Shown here: piece after piece, positions 1 through 13,900 of the stretch
Layout: every line of letters begins with the position of its first letter
How positions within the stretch are numbered: position 1 is the first letter of the stretch
Program-made: the position numbers and the translations under genes
Notes under the pieces: model-generated
Seen by the model: the letters and a program-made list of their open reading frames with translations, nothing else
Told to the model about the DNA's origin: nothing
Databases searched by the model: none
Assembly: GCF_003254395.2 (NCBI RefSeq)
Contig: NC_037642.1
Location: forward strand, 1,706,501 to 1,770,500
DNA length: 64,000 bases
Direction: 5' to 3'
From: Apis mellifera
Taxonomy: Eukaryota; Arthropoda; Insecta; Hymenoptera; Apidae

Positions 1-3000
1 AACGTGTTAAATTCTAAAGACTCCAATATTCAAAAGAATTAAGAAAAAAATTTGATACTTGAAATTCGAAATATCTATTAATTAAAAATTTATATATTTT
101 AAAAATGAAACAGGATTCGAATCGAATTTGATGATATTTGATATTTGTAGTTCAAAATTTTTTGAAAATAAAAATTTATGATTCGAAATTGAAATCGAGC
201 CCAAAGTTATCAAACTCGATATGCATTTATAAATTTGAAGTTTTTGTTGGAAATTCGATGTGTTAAATTCAGTTTCAATAATTAAAGATAAATTTTGAAA
301 TTTGTAATTAGATATTTTATTTTAGTTTATAGACTTTAATATAAAATTCAACGAGTCACAAATTGAAGGTAGATATTGCCATTCTTTAACGAAGGAAGTT
401 TTAAATGAGTCGAACATCGAATCGACTTCAAAGGTACGTATACTTTAGCGAGTTCAAACATTACGAAGTTCCAAGTTCTAATTCGCGTAGAGTTCGTTAG
501 TTTACCAAGTTCTGGCGAGTCCTTTAACAGATCCCTAACTTGTTCACTTTGACGTACCAATTTGTTGTAATCGCAACGTTAACCATCATGTCTGAACTAA
601 TATTTTCATTCAAGAATATGTTCCTTTAGAACTTTAAAATTCTTTTCTTCTTGAAAAATGAACACGAAATAAATAAAACTATTTCCAAAATATCGTTCCA
701 TCGTTTACATCATTATCTAATTAATTAAAAAGATAGCAAAAATAAATCCAACTTATTTAGATTTTATTAAAAAGCAAAATAAAATAATTATTCCTTATTT
801 ATTTAAGAAAAATAATGTAATAATGATAGATTCAAATATAGAATGGACAATATAATATTTTTTACCAATTTGTCAATTAATTTGCATTAAACTGCAAAAT
901 TTATTAAATACAATTGATTTAAATCGAAACATTATCCTAGTTTAAATGAATATATTTAATTATATTTTCCAAAAATATCTTTCGTATAATTACAAAACAT
1001 CTTCGAAGCATATAAATTCAAATCAGTTTTCCATGTATCATCAACTCTTTAAATCGCCAAACGTTTAAGCGAACGATAAAAAGCAAAACGTTTCACGTTC
1101 AACGATACTTCACTTCAGCTTGTAAAATAGAAACGCAAAAAATCTTGTCATCGTGACAAGAGGGAAAGAATCTTCTTCATTAACCTTCTTCAGAGTGGAG
1201 GATCAGCGCCATAATTGCGCGATTAATTAACCATCATCGGATCAGGCAAAGAGGCGTCCCTGCCTCTCCTTTTAACAGTTTTTCTTCGCTCGTACTCTGT
1301 TCAGAGAGAAGTACGTTCTCTTAAGTAACGAAAGAACGAGGATCGCGCGTTGCTTTAACCGATACTCACGACATCGAGAACGATACTCGAGATGTGACCC
1401 GAAAGAGAAGTCCTCGAAACCCTTTGCCAGCGCTGATACCATCCTTGGAACGTGGAATCCGTGTAGTGTACTTATATCATTCTTCTTACGATCTAAATAT
1501 ATATATATATATATATAATATATTCGTCAATTCTCGTGAAAAAACGAGTCACGAATGGCGTAATTTTCTTGGCTAAGACTATGTATGTATTTTTTCATGC
1601 ATATATTATAGAATGAAAATAGTAGATAGAAATTTTACAAAAGTAGATACAAAATAATAGATGTAAATAAATTTGAAAAAATAGAAATCGAGAAGAATTT
1701 TAATTTTTTGAGATATTTTAACTTACACAATTAATTTTTATTAATATATGTATATAAGTATTTTAATACTTTTGTACAAGAAATGATAAGCTATTAGTGT
1801 ATTAAAAAATATATAATTTTATTTTAAAAAACAAAGTTGATAATAGATATCCTTTTGACCACAAAAAATTTATATCACGTAATATTTTTAGTCTTAGATA
1901 TAAATAAATTTGAAAAAATACATTGAGAAGAATTTTAACTTGAGATATTTCAACTTACACAATTAATTTTTATTAATATATGTATAAGTATTTTAATATT
2001 TTTATACAAGAAATAATAAGCTATTATTAAGTGTATTAAAAGATATATAATTTTATTTTAAGAAACAAAGTTGATAATAGATATCCTTTTGATCAGAAAA
2101 AATTTAAAAAATATCATGTAATATTTTTAGTCTTTGAAAACATTCGATTTTTATCTAAAACATTTTCTTAATATTATCATATTAATAATTTTGAATGAAA
2201 CAAAAATTGTAACATCCTTTATACTTATAAAGAATTTTCATTTTCATGTAATTAAGACATTTATTTTAATATAAATATAAATTTTACATTTCTTAATGTA
2301 AATAAAATGAACAAATTAACTAATGGATAATTTTGAGATTTGATCTTAAATTCGATTCATTATTCAAAATTTTGTTCATTTGAGCGTTAAGAATTTTTTA
2401 ATCTTTCAACATTACTGATAAATTTTCATTGTGCTCGATTTCGTAATACGGCTTCGATGTTCGTTCGAGAAAACTCGAACAATACTTCAGTTTAAACTGC
2501 ACGCGTGCTCTGAAATCGCACGGTGGACGACTGGATGCGCCGCGATTTATCGCAGCATCGAGATCGTTTTCAGAATACCTATGAGCTTGTGACCGTTCTT
2601 CTTGCCACCGTATGGTATCCACACCGACAGAATTCTCGAAAATCCGTACAAACACGCAAACTCTGACCTCCTCTGTCCCCTCTGTGTTTAAAGCTCGGTT
2701 TACTAGCGTTAAGATAAAGCTTAGTCATTTATACGATAAACAGACTTCGAATATTTATGCAAAATTAACATTTCATGAATTACTATTACAGAAATAATCC
2801 CCCTAGATTTTTAAATATTTAAAATATAATCATTTTTTCGATGAGAAATTCTTTGTAGATTCAAAGTTTTTACAGATTCGAATGAAATTTGAATAGTCAA
2901 TTATAGAAAAATACATTTAGAAAATTAATTCTTATGGAAAAGTACATACTTCAATAATAGAAATTTTTCTCTCAGAAAAAAGGTACACTTAATTATTAAA

Positions 3001-4659
3001 TTAATGATAAATATTCATTAAACAATAATAAATATAGCTTCGAAATTCCTAGTGTAGAAAAATTCCAAAAAGTAAATTTTTAAAAATCAATAATTTATTT
3101 TTTGGAGGATTCGTGAGATCAAAAATATAAGAAGAATAATTAGAAAACGATCGTCACAAATTTTAATTGTCCCTTGTCGCGGAATTCAAGTGATATTCAA
3201 CTTGGGACACGAGTTTGGATCGTGGCTGTTCATGCCGGTGTGAATCGGCTCGGCTTGTTCCCGCTTCAACGAGCGAAATCGATCGTTTCAAATTCGTCGC
3301 GCTAATTCGTCAGTTAATGAAACCAGCGTCCACTTTCGGAATCAATCAGCCTCGGTGGGGGGTCACAGGCGTGGCGAGAATTAACGCCGCCCGGAATTAC
3401 AGTGGAATTAAATGAAGATTAATTTTCGTTTGAGCGCGACCTTCTGTCTGATCGAGACCCAATCATAGCGGCTGTTTTAGACCCTTAATTGAGGTGGTTC
3501 GATGCAAATATGGATGGAACTCGTTTCACATTAAAAAGGAAAAATACACCTTTCGGCTTAACATTTGAAACGAAAATTCGAAACTGGTCTTTTTTTTGTT
3601 CGAATATACAGAAGATAGAACTTTTTATTAATATAAATAATTTTTGTAATGTGTATAATTTTGAAAAACTTTTATTATTATTTTACAAAGTACAGGAAAT
3701 GTTAATTGATTTTATTATTTAGAAGTACGTTGTTATGATGTTAAATAAAATTATATTCATACGAGGTTGTATTATGTTTGATTGCTGTTTTATTTTACAC
3801 AATCGTGTCTGATCAATTGTACTCTTATTCTACTTGAATTCTATACGCTCAAAAAAAAAGAAAGAAAGAAAGAAATATCATATTTTATATTTCAAACTTG
3901 AAAAATATTAATCAAAATATAACGTTTAATTTATCTACATCTTCATTTCTAACCAAGGTTTCCTCTATCAAAAAGTATTTTAATTAATTCAAGAAAGGAT
4001 CCAATAAAACAGGGAAGAGGGAAATAAAACTGTATAATCGTAGTTGTTGATAATGACAATAATTGATCGAGAAGATCGGAATTGAATATTTAATTCCATG
4101 GTAATCGCATCTTTAAAAGCGCTTAAAATGCTTCAAAGCTTCAAGGGAGGAAAGGATCCTTGAGTCGCGAGATGTTTTTCATTAATTGTCGAAGCACAGG
4201 TGTGAAAAGAATCCTTCGTTCTTCCCTTTGAACTTTGTTAGGCGAAAGATCCCTTTGTGATACGAAATTAAATATCGTGTTAAAAGTCTCTTTACATGAA
4301 TGAATGATCGTAAAAAAAGATTTGCAAAAGAATCTTGTTCTATCACTTTAATTATTATATCAATTAGATATGTAATTAAAACAGTCGATGCTCCAGTAAC
4401 AATTTCATGAGAATGAATAATAATGTTACAAAAATTTATTTTCTAGCTAATAATAATAACAATTCCATTTATTAAATGTATATACAAAATCTTTTCGTTT
4501 TAAAACTTACAAGAAGAATCCTTATACGTATCTCTTAAATTATATCTCTATTTTTTAAAAAATAATTAAAAAAATGTCAAAAGTTTAATTATTGTTTAAC
4601 ATATTACAGAGATATTTGTATAAACAAAAAATTAATAGACGTTATTTATTTTTTTTCAG
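1..4659. other. AT-rich noncoding DNA, presumably an intron of the large + strand gene
   Basis: No coding exon is supported here. It ends at the acceptor of exon A, whose phase-0 polyQ start implies upstream exons outside the window. Contents are a 237-bp tandem duplication (1659-2134), a GC-richer stretch around 1150-1450 and another at 3170-3480, and A/T tracts. The short ORFs lack recognisable domains or codon bias. Confidence 0.6.
1659..2134. repeat. Tandem duplication, two about 238-bp copies
   Basis: Copy 1 (1659-1895) and copy 2 (1896-2134) abut exactly. They share long identical blocks such as the ACTTACACAATTAATTTTTA core and GTTGATAATAGATATCCTTT, with scattered substitutions and small indels. 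There is no ORF in either copy and no terminal inverted repeats. Confidence 0.85.
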
Positions 4660-4941
4660 CAACAGCAACAGCAAGCACAGCAGCAAGCACAGCAACAGCA
4701 ACAACAGCAACCGCAACAACAGCATCAGCAACAACAGCCACAGGCTAATTCGCCAGGAGGTGGAAATGTGGGGAAAAGCAGCCCGTCGCCGGGAAATTCG
4801 GCATCCCCTGGCACTGTGACAGCGTCCAACAAGTCGCAGACCGAACCGAAACCGGTCGAGTGCAATTTGTGCCATCGAAAATTCAAAAATATACCGGCGC
4901 TAAATGGCCACATGAGACTCCATGGCGGTTACTTCAAAAAG
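4660..4941 (+). CDS. Exon A: polyQ and N-terminal C2H2 finger
   Basis: The acceptor is a T-rich tract ending in TTTCAG at 4659 and the donor is G|GTAAGC at 4942. The exon is 282 nt, phase 0 at both ends. It encodes a Gln/Pro/His tract, then a finger with Cys at residues 68 and 71 and His at 84 and 88. The finger core FKNIPALNGHMRLHGGY closely resembles the finger of TRERF1/MIDEAS proteins. No upstream coding exon is seen in 1-4659. Confidence 0.88.
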
Positions 4942-7900
4942 GTAAGCTAATCAAGCTTTCGAATTTTCCCAATATTCGTTTTTCTATCATTATATTGGAA
5001 AGAGTGTTCATCGTATCAAAGAGAATAAAATTGAAAATTCTTTCTAATTGTTTTTATATCATTTTTAAATCATTAGGAAATTTGGTTACTTTTGACAATT
5101 GATAATTACAAATAAATTTATCTTTTACTATTGTATTCTATACAAAATCATTGATATAAATTAGCAATACAATATTGAAAGATTTGTCTACAAGAACAAC
5201 AGAAAGATATCCAATATTTGATGTTTTATAAAATGATTTTTTTTTAATTCAATTTTTTTGAATAAACAATTACAATTTATCCAATAAAAATTATGTGAAA
5301 ACTTTAACTAACTTCAACTTAAAATTTCCTTGTAAGATTAGAATTGAATTTGGTTATTTATTAAAAAATAATTTTCCTCTTCTTTTCTACGTATTATGAT
5401 TTACTTATGAATTAAATTAATCGAATCAAATTATACAACAGATATTCCATCGTACAGATATTGTAATTTCTTATAGAAAATTAAAAAATACAAATAATCA
5501 TTCTTCAGAAGAATTATTATTACTCTTTCAAGGAAACCGTGAAAATTCATTTTTTATCGTTACCCTCGTGAAACGAGAGAAAGAAAGAAGAATATGAAAG
5601 AATGGTAAAGATAAGGTCATTCAGAGAATCGTTAATTCTAGTCCTGCATTTGTTTCGCTTGCTTCATCAATTCTCCTCGAGACGGTCTCGAGATGAAAAT
5701 TATACGGAATCCGGCTTTGCTTACCTCTTTCACGAACCGCGTTTCATCCTCGCGAAGGGGGAGGGAGGAGGAGGGGGAGGGAAGGGATAGGATTGAATTT
5801 TCAAGAAGAATTTCATGAAGTTTACCAAAGGCTACGGGGAAACGTGCAAGGTTCACCTGCATTACCATATGAATTCGCAATCCCAGAAACTCGCGCGGAG
5901 AGCTTCTTGTAATCAGTTGGTGATTTCATGGAAATCTCGCCGACCGAAATGCAATCAACCGGTGATTTTCGTGAAAATCTCGACCGGTTACGTTATATAC
6001 GCTCTTTTCTTCGCTTCTTCGTGCACGAGACGATAATAATCGTTGGGGATGAAAAAAAAAATTGTCTCTCTCTTTCGAGAGGAAAATTTTCAAGCAGAAT
6101 TTTTTATTAATTATAACATTATATCCCCGTGAATCGAATATGCTAATAGCACAGTTATCGAATGCATATTTAATTTTCAAAAATGATCGAGGAGGAGGAA
6201 GATGATAAATTTAGAATTTCGACGGATGTTCCATTGTATCGATTTTATTTCTTCCTTCTATCTATTAATATGCTAATTAAATCACTATATTACGCGACCA
6301 GTTAATATCTTAAACCTTATAAATCGAATGAAGAAAATTATTCTCTACAATTATCTGAAAGAGTATTTGAATTAAATTTTATTTTTTTTTCTGAGAAGAG
6401 AAGAATTAGTAAGGAAAAATATAATAATTTTAAAAACTAACTTTTGACATTCTCGTTCTCGTTTTAATTCCAAAATCATTTTTTACAATATTTCGTAATG
6501 GAATGTATGAATAGGAAATATTTAAACGTTTGATCCACCCGCGATCTTTATCGAGGACAATAAACATTTCCATGTTAAATCTCATCTCTATCGGAACGGA
6601 GAAGAGGAAAACTTGGGAAGACGAGCTCCCTTTCTCTATAAATGACACACCGTTCGTTAAGACATTTTTAATCAACGAGGAGAAAGGCGACGAATCAAAG
6701 AGAAGGAAGGAAGAAACCTAGAGAATTGCTGATCTTTCTATTCCAACGACTGCAACCTGCCTGCCCCTCTTTCTTGACCTTATTAAGAACCTTTCTCTCC
6801 GTTCAGATTCTCTCCGTTCAGAAAGAAAGGAGAAAGAAAAACATGGAATCGAGCAGACCTCTCTTGAAGATTTCATTCCTGATTCCTTCTCTCTTTTTCC
6901 TATCTCTGTACGATTATCTCTCGCAGATGGATCGCGAGAAACGAAGAAAAAAGGTTTCAAATGGTAAATTTGTACGAGGAATAGCGAAAATTATACGTTT
7001 TTCGAAAAAAGCTTCGTCGATTATGGAATTTTTAAATTTAAATTTTAGGATTTTTTAGGTAAAAATTATATGGAGCTACACGACTGGTAAATTAATTCAG
7101 ATAATGAAAATACGAGGAAGCAAAGATAACTTAATGATTCATTGGAATATTTAAAATGTTGCAAATTAAGTCTTTCTGAATTTTCTTTCTTATTATTTAT
7201 ATAACTCATTATTTGCCACAAAAAAGAAAAATTTGAACATTAACAAATTAAAATATTATCCACAATAAAATACTTTAACGTTTAAATCACAAACGATTTA
7301 AATAAAACAGTTTACGTTAACGTTATGTTCTACTTTTCAAGATAGCATTTGTACGTGCTTTAAATTTAAAAAGATTACATTTTTAGAAATGTATTTTAGA
7401 ATGTTCTGCATGCGCACACTGAATACATTATTCGCGCAAGTTTCACGACTTTCTATTTTTGCTCCTTGCACACACAGGAGAGAAACACCGAGAACGAACG
7501 TGTGTAATAGATAATAAAACTAGAGAAACTAAATACAAAAATAAAAAAAATACCCTTCTCGCTCCTCATAACACCGCCTCTCCATCAATTCAATCCTCGA
7601 TCGCATTCCTCCCCTCTAAAAAAAAAAAAAAAAAAAAAAAGAAAAAGGAATCGATCTATCCAACAAGCTTAGACAAACCTTAGAGCAAAAGATCGAACGA
7701 GAATAAAAGGATGGAGGAAGAGAAGGGTAAGGCGATGATCGAATCCAAATGAACCCATTAACAGGCTCTTTGCTCCTGCCACGATGGCGGGTGGAAAGAT
7801 TGGGGTGGCGGCACGGCCACCGGGGGAGGGTTGTGCAAACATTGTCTCGAGCTTTCTCCATTATGTAGATTGAATCTGAACCGGTTACCGTCGGGAGGTT

Positions 7901-10900
7901 TTCAACCGGAGAGGGAGGGGGGTCTGGCTCTCGTTTCAAGCTGCACCCGAGTTTTCAACTCGCCACAACTCGCCTCCGTGTATGCACGCGCCCAATCCAC
8001 GCGAGCATCCCACCATCCATCCATCCATCCATCCATCCATCCATCCATCCATCCATCCATCCATCCTTCTCGTCCACCCGCCTCCATTCATTTTGATCTG
8101 TGTATACATACATTCATATTCATGCCCGTGGCGGCCACCTTTATGCGAGCCGTGTTCACGATCACGAGCGTCACAGGTCCACGCTTCGGGGACACGGGGT
8201 GAACGTTCATGGTTCACGGGCGGGGAGGTGGGGGAGGGAGAGGGAAGGCGTGAGTGCAGTTAGATGTATTTGTACCGGCCACGTGAATGTTCGCTCCCCG
8301 TTTAATGGGTTGCCATGCGAGCACCATGGGTGAAGGTGGTTCTTGGTTGCTATTGGATTGGGTAAATGGATCGACGAATTGTTCTATAACAAATTATGTA
8401 GTTTAAAAAAAAAACATTATATCTTCAATATAAAAGTAATTAAACTTAATTTAATAAATAAACTTTCCCCTCCTAAATTAAAATATTATATAATAAGGTA
8501 AATGAAGCTAACAGGTTTATACCCTGTCGATAAATACTATTAATTTATTTTAGTATCTAAGCACATGAAATTTTGAATTTTATGGTATTAATTAAATCAA
8601 TAAATTGGATATTAGTTAATTCTTTATAGCATTTAAATTGCATTTAAAAATTAATATAAATTATATTATATCTAAACTAAAAGTAATATAGCTGATAAAA
8701 GAAATATTTTGATAAAATATTCATGTATATAAATTTGTATACTATTACTTAATAAGTAATTAATTAATTTATAAAATTAATTATTTATTTTCTTCGTAAA
8801 TTTTAAATATCATTGATTTATTATACTTCTAGTCACACTTTTTGCATTAATAATGAATTCGAATAACATCATCGTTCAATGAATACTTATAGAATTTTTT
8901 TTTTTTTTACTGTCATTAGGATTAGGCTAATTAATATTAAATCTCATAATAAAATTCCTAGATTAATATATAATTATTATAAGAAGTTGAATTTCGATTA
9001 TTGTCGAATAATGTGTACATCGATCAATGTCAAAAATAAGAAGCATATTTTTCTTCCTTCGTTTATCGCGAGGATTTAAAGTAATACGATAATAATAAAG
9101 AAAAATATAATACAAGACAGTCGTGGAATTTCGCATTTAAGAACTGAAATTTCCATCGGGAATCAAAAACTCTTGAAATTGGGAAAATTTTAAATAACTT
9201 TGAAAATAGTAATCTTCGATCGATAAGTAGAAACTCGTTAGAACTAGCACTTTCGAGAACTTTCTCGTTTATCGTGATACAACTTGGCTCTCGAGTTCGT
9301 GTAAAGAAATTTCGATTTATTATCTCCGTCTCTCTCGCGTCATTAATTCCCAACTCCGGATAAATGATGGATATGATTCTCGAATGAAGAATCTTCTCTT
9401 CCATTTCCAGAAAAAAGACGTAGATCGTTAATAGATTATATAATCGTGGAATATTCCAAGAATATTTTTAACAATTAAAAATAATTTCATTCTTCGTTTC
9501 AAACAATAATCATCCCTATTCATCTTTTTCGGAACAATCAGATTTCAATTCAAATCATACATACTCGGCCATATACAGATTCGATCGAAAATCGATGCTT
9601 TCGAGGGAACGAGAACAGGATGGCGACTATCGAGAATTATTAAGCAGTTTCGATGGTTTTTCATTTCACGTGAATCCGGATCGGAGGCGCGTTCCATTCG
9701 GGAGTGGAACGTATCCGGATGGTATTTCCTCCTCCGTGGAAAATCGCGGGGAATATGTGCGCGGCAGCATCCGAAATCCTCCGCGTGGAAATTGTCGGGC
9801 GAAGAGCGGTTTAAAGTTTTGTCGAGCGGACATCGTGAACGGGATTAAGGGATTCACGGGGGGGGACTTTTAAGTAATACAAGAGTTGGCTCCGCCCAGG
9901 GTTGAATATTTTTGCGCCCAGGTTTCCAGGGTGCACGATGCATCAACTGCCCAACGAGTGGCCATAATCCTCGAATAAATTTGGTCGATTTGTCTTGGAG
10001 AGGTTGAAAGGAAATTAACTGTTGATCGATGAAATTTTTCCAACTTCCAACGATCAAATGAAATTATTTTTGCTTGTCGTGCGAATTTATTTTCGTTAAT
10101 TTTTCAATTTATCGAAAGTGACAGTGCATGCAACGGATAATGGTACCTTTATGAATTGATTATAAATTTATTCGCAGGAATTTGTGAATGGTATTTTACA
10201 CGTGTTACGATATATTTAAATTTATTTGTATTTATTTATATGTTCATTATTTCTTTTTCTAGAATTTTAATAAATTGTGGACGAATAATTAAAGGAATAT
10301 GTTTCTATTTATATTCTCATGAATTCTTCTGGATGAAATTAATTGCACAGATTTGTGATGGAATGTTTAACCTATAATACCAAGAGAAATTATTACCAAG
10401 ATCGACAATAAATATGTCAATTATTAATTAATTATGTCGATATAAAATTTCGAAATTCTTTGTACGATGCAATATTTTTCATATATAAGTTAGTTAAGCA
10501 AAAAAATTGAAAATTGAAAGAAGTAAAATTTAATAAAAATTCCACGATTAATTAATTATAAAAATTATAATTCGATTCAAACATTGTACAAATGTGTGTA
10601 TTGCCGAAGCAAAAAAGAGAAAATAATCGTTACAATTTCATTGAGAGAGAGAATATAAGAGATTTAATTTTAATTCATAGTGAACGCAATAACCGAGTGT
10701 ATTAAAATTAGCGAAGCTTGATAATCGATATCTTTCATAATCCTAAATACACGTGTCAAAGTACGTAATACCGTGCTTTCGTTTCAACGTTAATTAATTA
10801 TCCTATTTAACTTTTCCGTTGGAAAATTAAAAGCGATTTATGAAATAAATTGGGAATAATTGGTATATAGTTAGCAATGATAATATCGGAGATAATTTAT

Positions 10901-13900
10901 TATAGTTGAGATTAAAGGCGAATTCATTATGAGAGAAGAGGAGGCGGTAATCGGTTATATTTCCCTTTTCGCAATGGTGAAAATAATAAATTTAATTTTT
11001 CTTTTTTTTCTTTTTTCTTTTATTTATATATCTTCAATACGTTGGAAATGTTGTGAATTCAAGAAAAATTCGTGAAATTCCTTCGATCATCTATGTATCT
11101 GCTCTTTCATTATTAAACCAAAAATCCCAAGGTCCCATTATATACCGGCGTTCCGATACTATTCGTATTGAAATTCTTTTAACGTTCGACCACATTTTTA
11201 ATTAAACAGCAATGAGAATGTTGTTACGAATATGAAACGTTTATTTTAATCAATAATGATAATAATTAATAATAATAATAATATATGGATGGAAAAGGAA
11301 TTTCATATCGTCGTTTAAGAATCGGATAAAAATATTCAATTGATACCGTGTGTAGTTCTTTTAGATCATTGATAAATTTAAATTATGAATATATTATATT
11401 GTGTTCGTAAAAAAAAAAAAAGAAGAAGAAGAAGAATTCATTTAAACGCGAAATCTGAATTTCACAATTAAACGAGCGATATGAATATCAAATTATTCGA
11501 GAAATATACATGATATGCAATTACGACAGTAAATTTTACATAAATTTAATCTTTTGCTTCATTTTTTCTTTTAAAAACGAAAATAATAAAATTGTTTAAA
11601 TTTATATTCTGTTTGTTGTATGTAATCGTTGTTAATTCAATAAAGTTTTAATATAATAAAAAAAAAATATATAAACTATCTATAAATAGCAGCATATTTG
11701 AAAAAGGAGGCTGAAAAAAGAAGCAAGGAATAAGTATATATAAATTAATAAAATAATTTTTTCATTTCTCCTTTCTATTTTACATAAATTTAATTGCATA
11801 CATACATAAATAAAATTAATATTCCACAAGAATTCAATCATACTTTTAATCGAAATCCATATTATTTTATTATTCGAATAAATAAAAAAATTTGAATTTC
11901 ATGATGAAACCACGTCATAAAAAAATATATATACCAAAAATTTGTACAAGCTCGAAACTCGATATTCCATAAAATCAATCTACTCTCTTAACCCTTTCCT
12001 CTAGAATTCTAGAACGACGAAATATTCGGAAAAGAAAGAACACGTAAAAAAAAAAGAAAGAAAAAGAGACGGAAGATAGGAAATAAAGATTAAAAAAATG
12101 GAAAACAAGAGAGTTCCTCGAACTCGCTATTTACGCGTAGACACAACGAAGCACATTTCATGCTCATTTCATAGGGGAAAGCGAAAAAAAAAAAGAGGGG
12201 AAAAAAGGGAAAAAAGAGAAAAAAATAGGGGGAAAAAAGAGTGAAAAAAAAAAAAAATCGAACGTGTGTACATTACGGTAGACAAGAGAACTCGCGTTCG
12301 AGGCTGGAATCGACACGGATCGAATTGATGAGACGGAACCAGTGAACGTTCCGCAATCAATTCCGCGTATTAACAGCATCCGATCAATATTCATGAACCG
12401 AGCGTGGTACGCCACGTCAAAGACAGAGTTCAATTTCGCGGCAGGTGATATACATGTAAGTGACTATATATGTACATACATAATAACGTGTTATGTATGG
12501 ATGATTTAAAAAAAAAAAAAAAGAATTCAAAATTTCGAGGAAACGTTACCTCTTGAATTGAGACTCGAAAGATTAGTAAAATGAATATACAATATAACCT
12601 GTCGATTAGCAAGCAGAGGAATATATGAACAAAGTTCAGATTAACAATATCCAACGATATCTATATAAATATATAAATATGTACGATTTACTCAAATGTA
12701 ATGTCAGCAAATGTAAAATATTTATTCCATATCATAAATAACGTTTAATAATTCTTAATACATTATATGCTCTATAATTAGGTTCATTGATTTGCATAAT
12801 TTGTAACTTTTGGTAAAGAAAAAATTCATCTTTAATGAGTTATTAAAAATACTGGCCAATCACATTATCCAACATTCAATACATTTGCTTCGATTTCATT
12901 TGTTCAAACGACTCGCACGCGGTACATACCCAACACTACCGGCGACGAATCAGCTCATCCTGTAATTGGCCTTAACAAGTCGCGTTACAACAAAGAAAAA
13001 GAGTGAATTCGAAATGACGAAATTATCGATATCAATCGATATCACATCTCATACAAAGGAAATGAAATCCAGAAATACGATCGCACATTCGAGTAACGTA
13101 TAGGAAATTAAGAAGCACGATGACGATCCTCGCCCTTTCCATCCTCCTCCCTCCCTCGCCATTAAGGTTTCATCAAGATGACGACGCTGAGCCACGCACA
13201 TCGCACGGTGATGCATGGTTCCTCGAAGGGAGCCGCGTGAAACAGGACGAAGATATATGCACGTCCGAGACACGGACGTATGCTAATTGCCGTGGCGGCG
13301 CGTCCCAAGGACTGGCACAATTAACCCTTCGTTTCGTCGGGGCCACTAATCTACGAAACGGACCAGTCGTATAACCGATCGAAGTATCTAATCGGGGGGA
13401 CGCGTTTCCGATTAACTGGTCGCCGCCAGTGATGGACGAGGCCTGGGTTATTGGCCGCGTGGGGAATATTTGACGTGTAGATTTCGAGATGCGTTTTCCA
13501 AGATTTGTTGCGAGCGATATACCGATTCGACAGGGTTTTTGAAGAAGAAAAAGAATCGTGAAATGTTTTCTATTTTTTTTTTTTTAATTTAGCTTTAAAA
13601 AAGAAAAATGTTGAAGAAAAATGTATATTATATATTCAATTTTAGTATATTGAAGTTTTTCAATACAAATAAGAAATAAAGAATTGTGAACTTGTGATTT
13701 TATTGGAGAAGAATAAATGAATGAAAATTTGAAAAATTTTAAATTTATATTACTGTATAAATTGTTTGGTTTTGCAATAATTTATTGTTAATATATACAA
13801 ATGTATTTTCTTTTATATTTATCTTATTTGAAGTATAATCAAAAATTGATAATGAAATATATAATTCTTTTAATGTTATAGCTATAATCATTTAAAAATA

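Noticed and set aside
4642..4875. Leu-rich ORF on the minus strand, and a similar one at 24845-25030
   Set aside because: These are poly-Leu translations of the complement of CAG/CAA glutamine tracts.
7902..8217. ORFs with Trp-Met-Asp-Gly or Ser-Ile-His-Pro repeats on both strands
   Set aside because: Produced by the (CCAT)n microsatellite.
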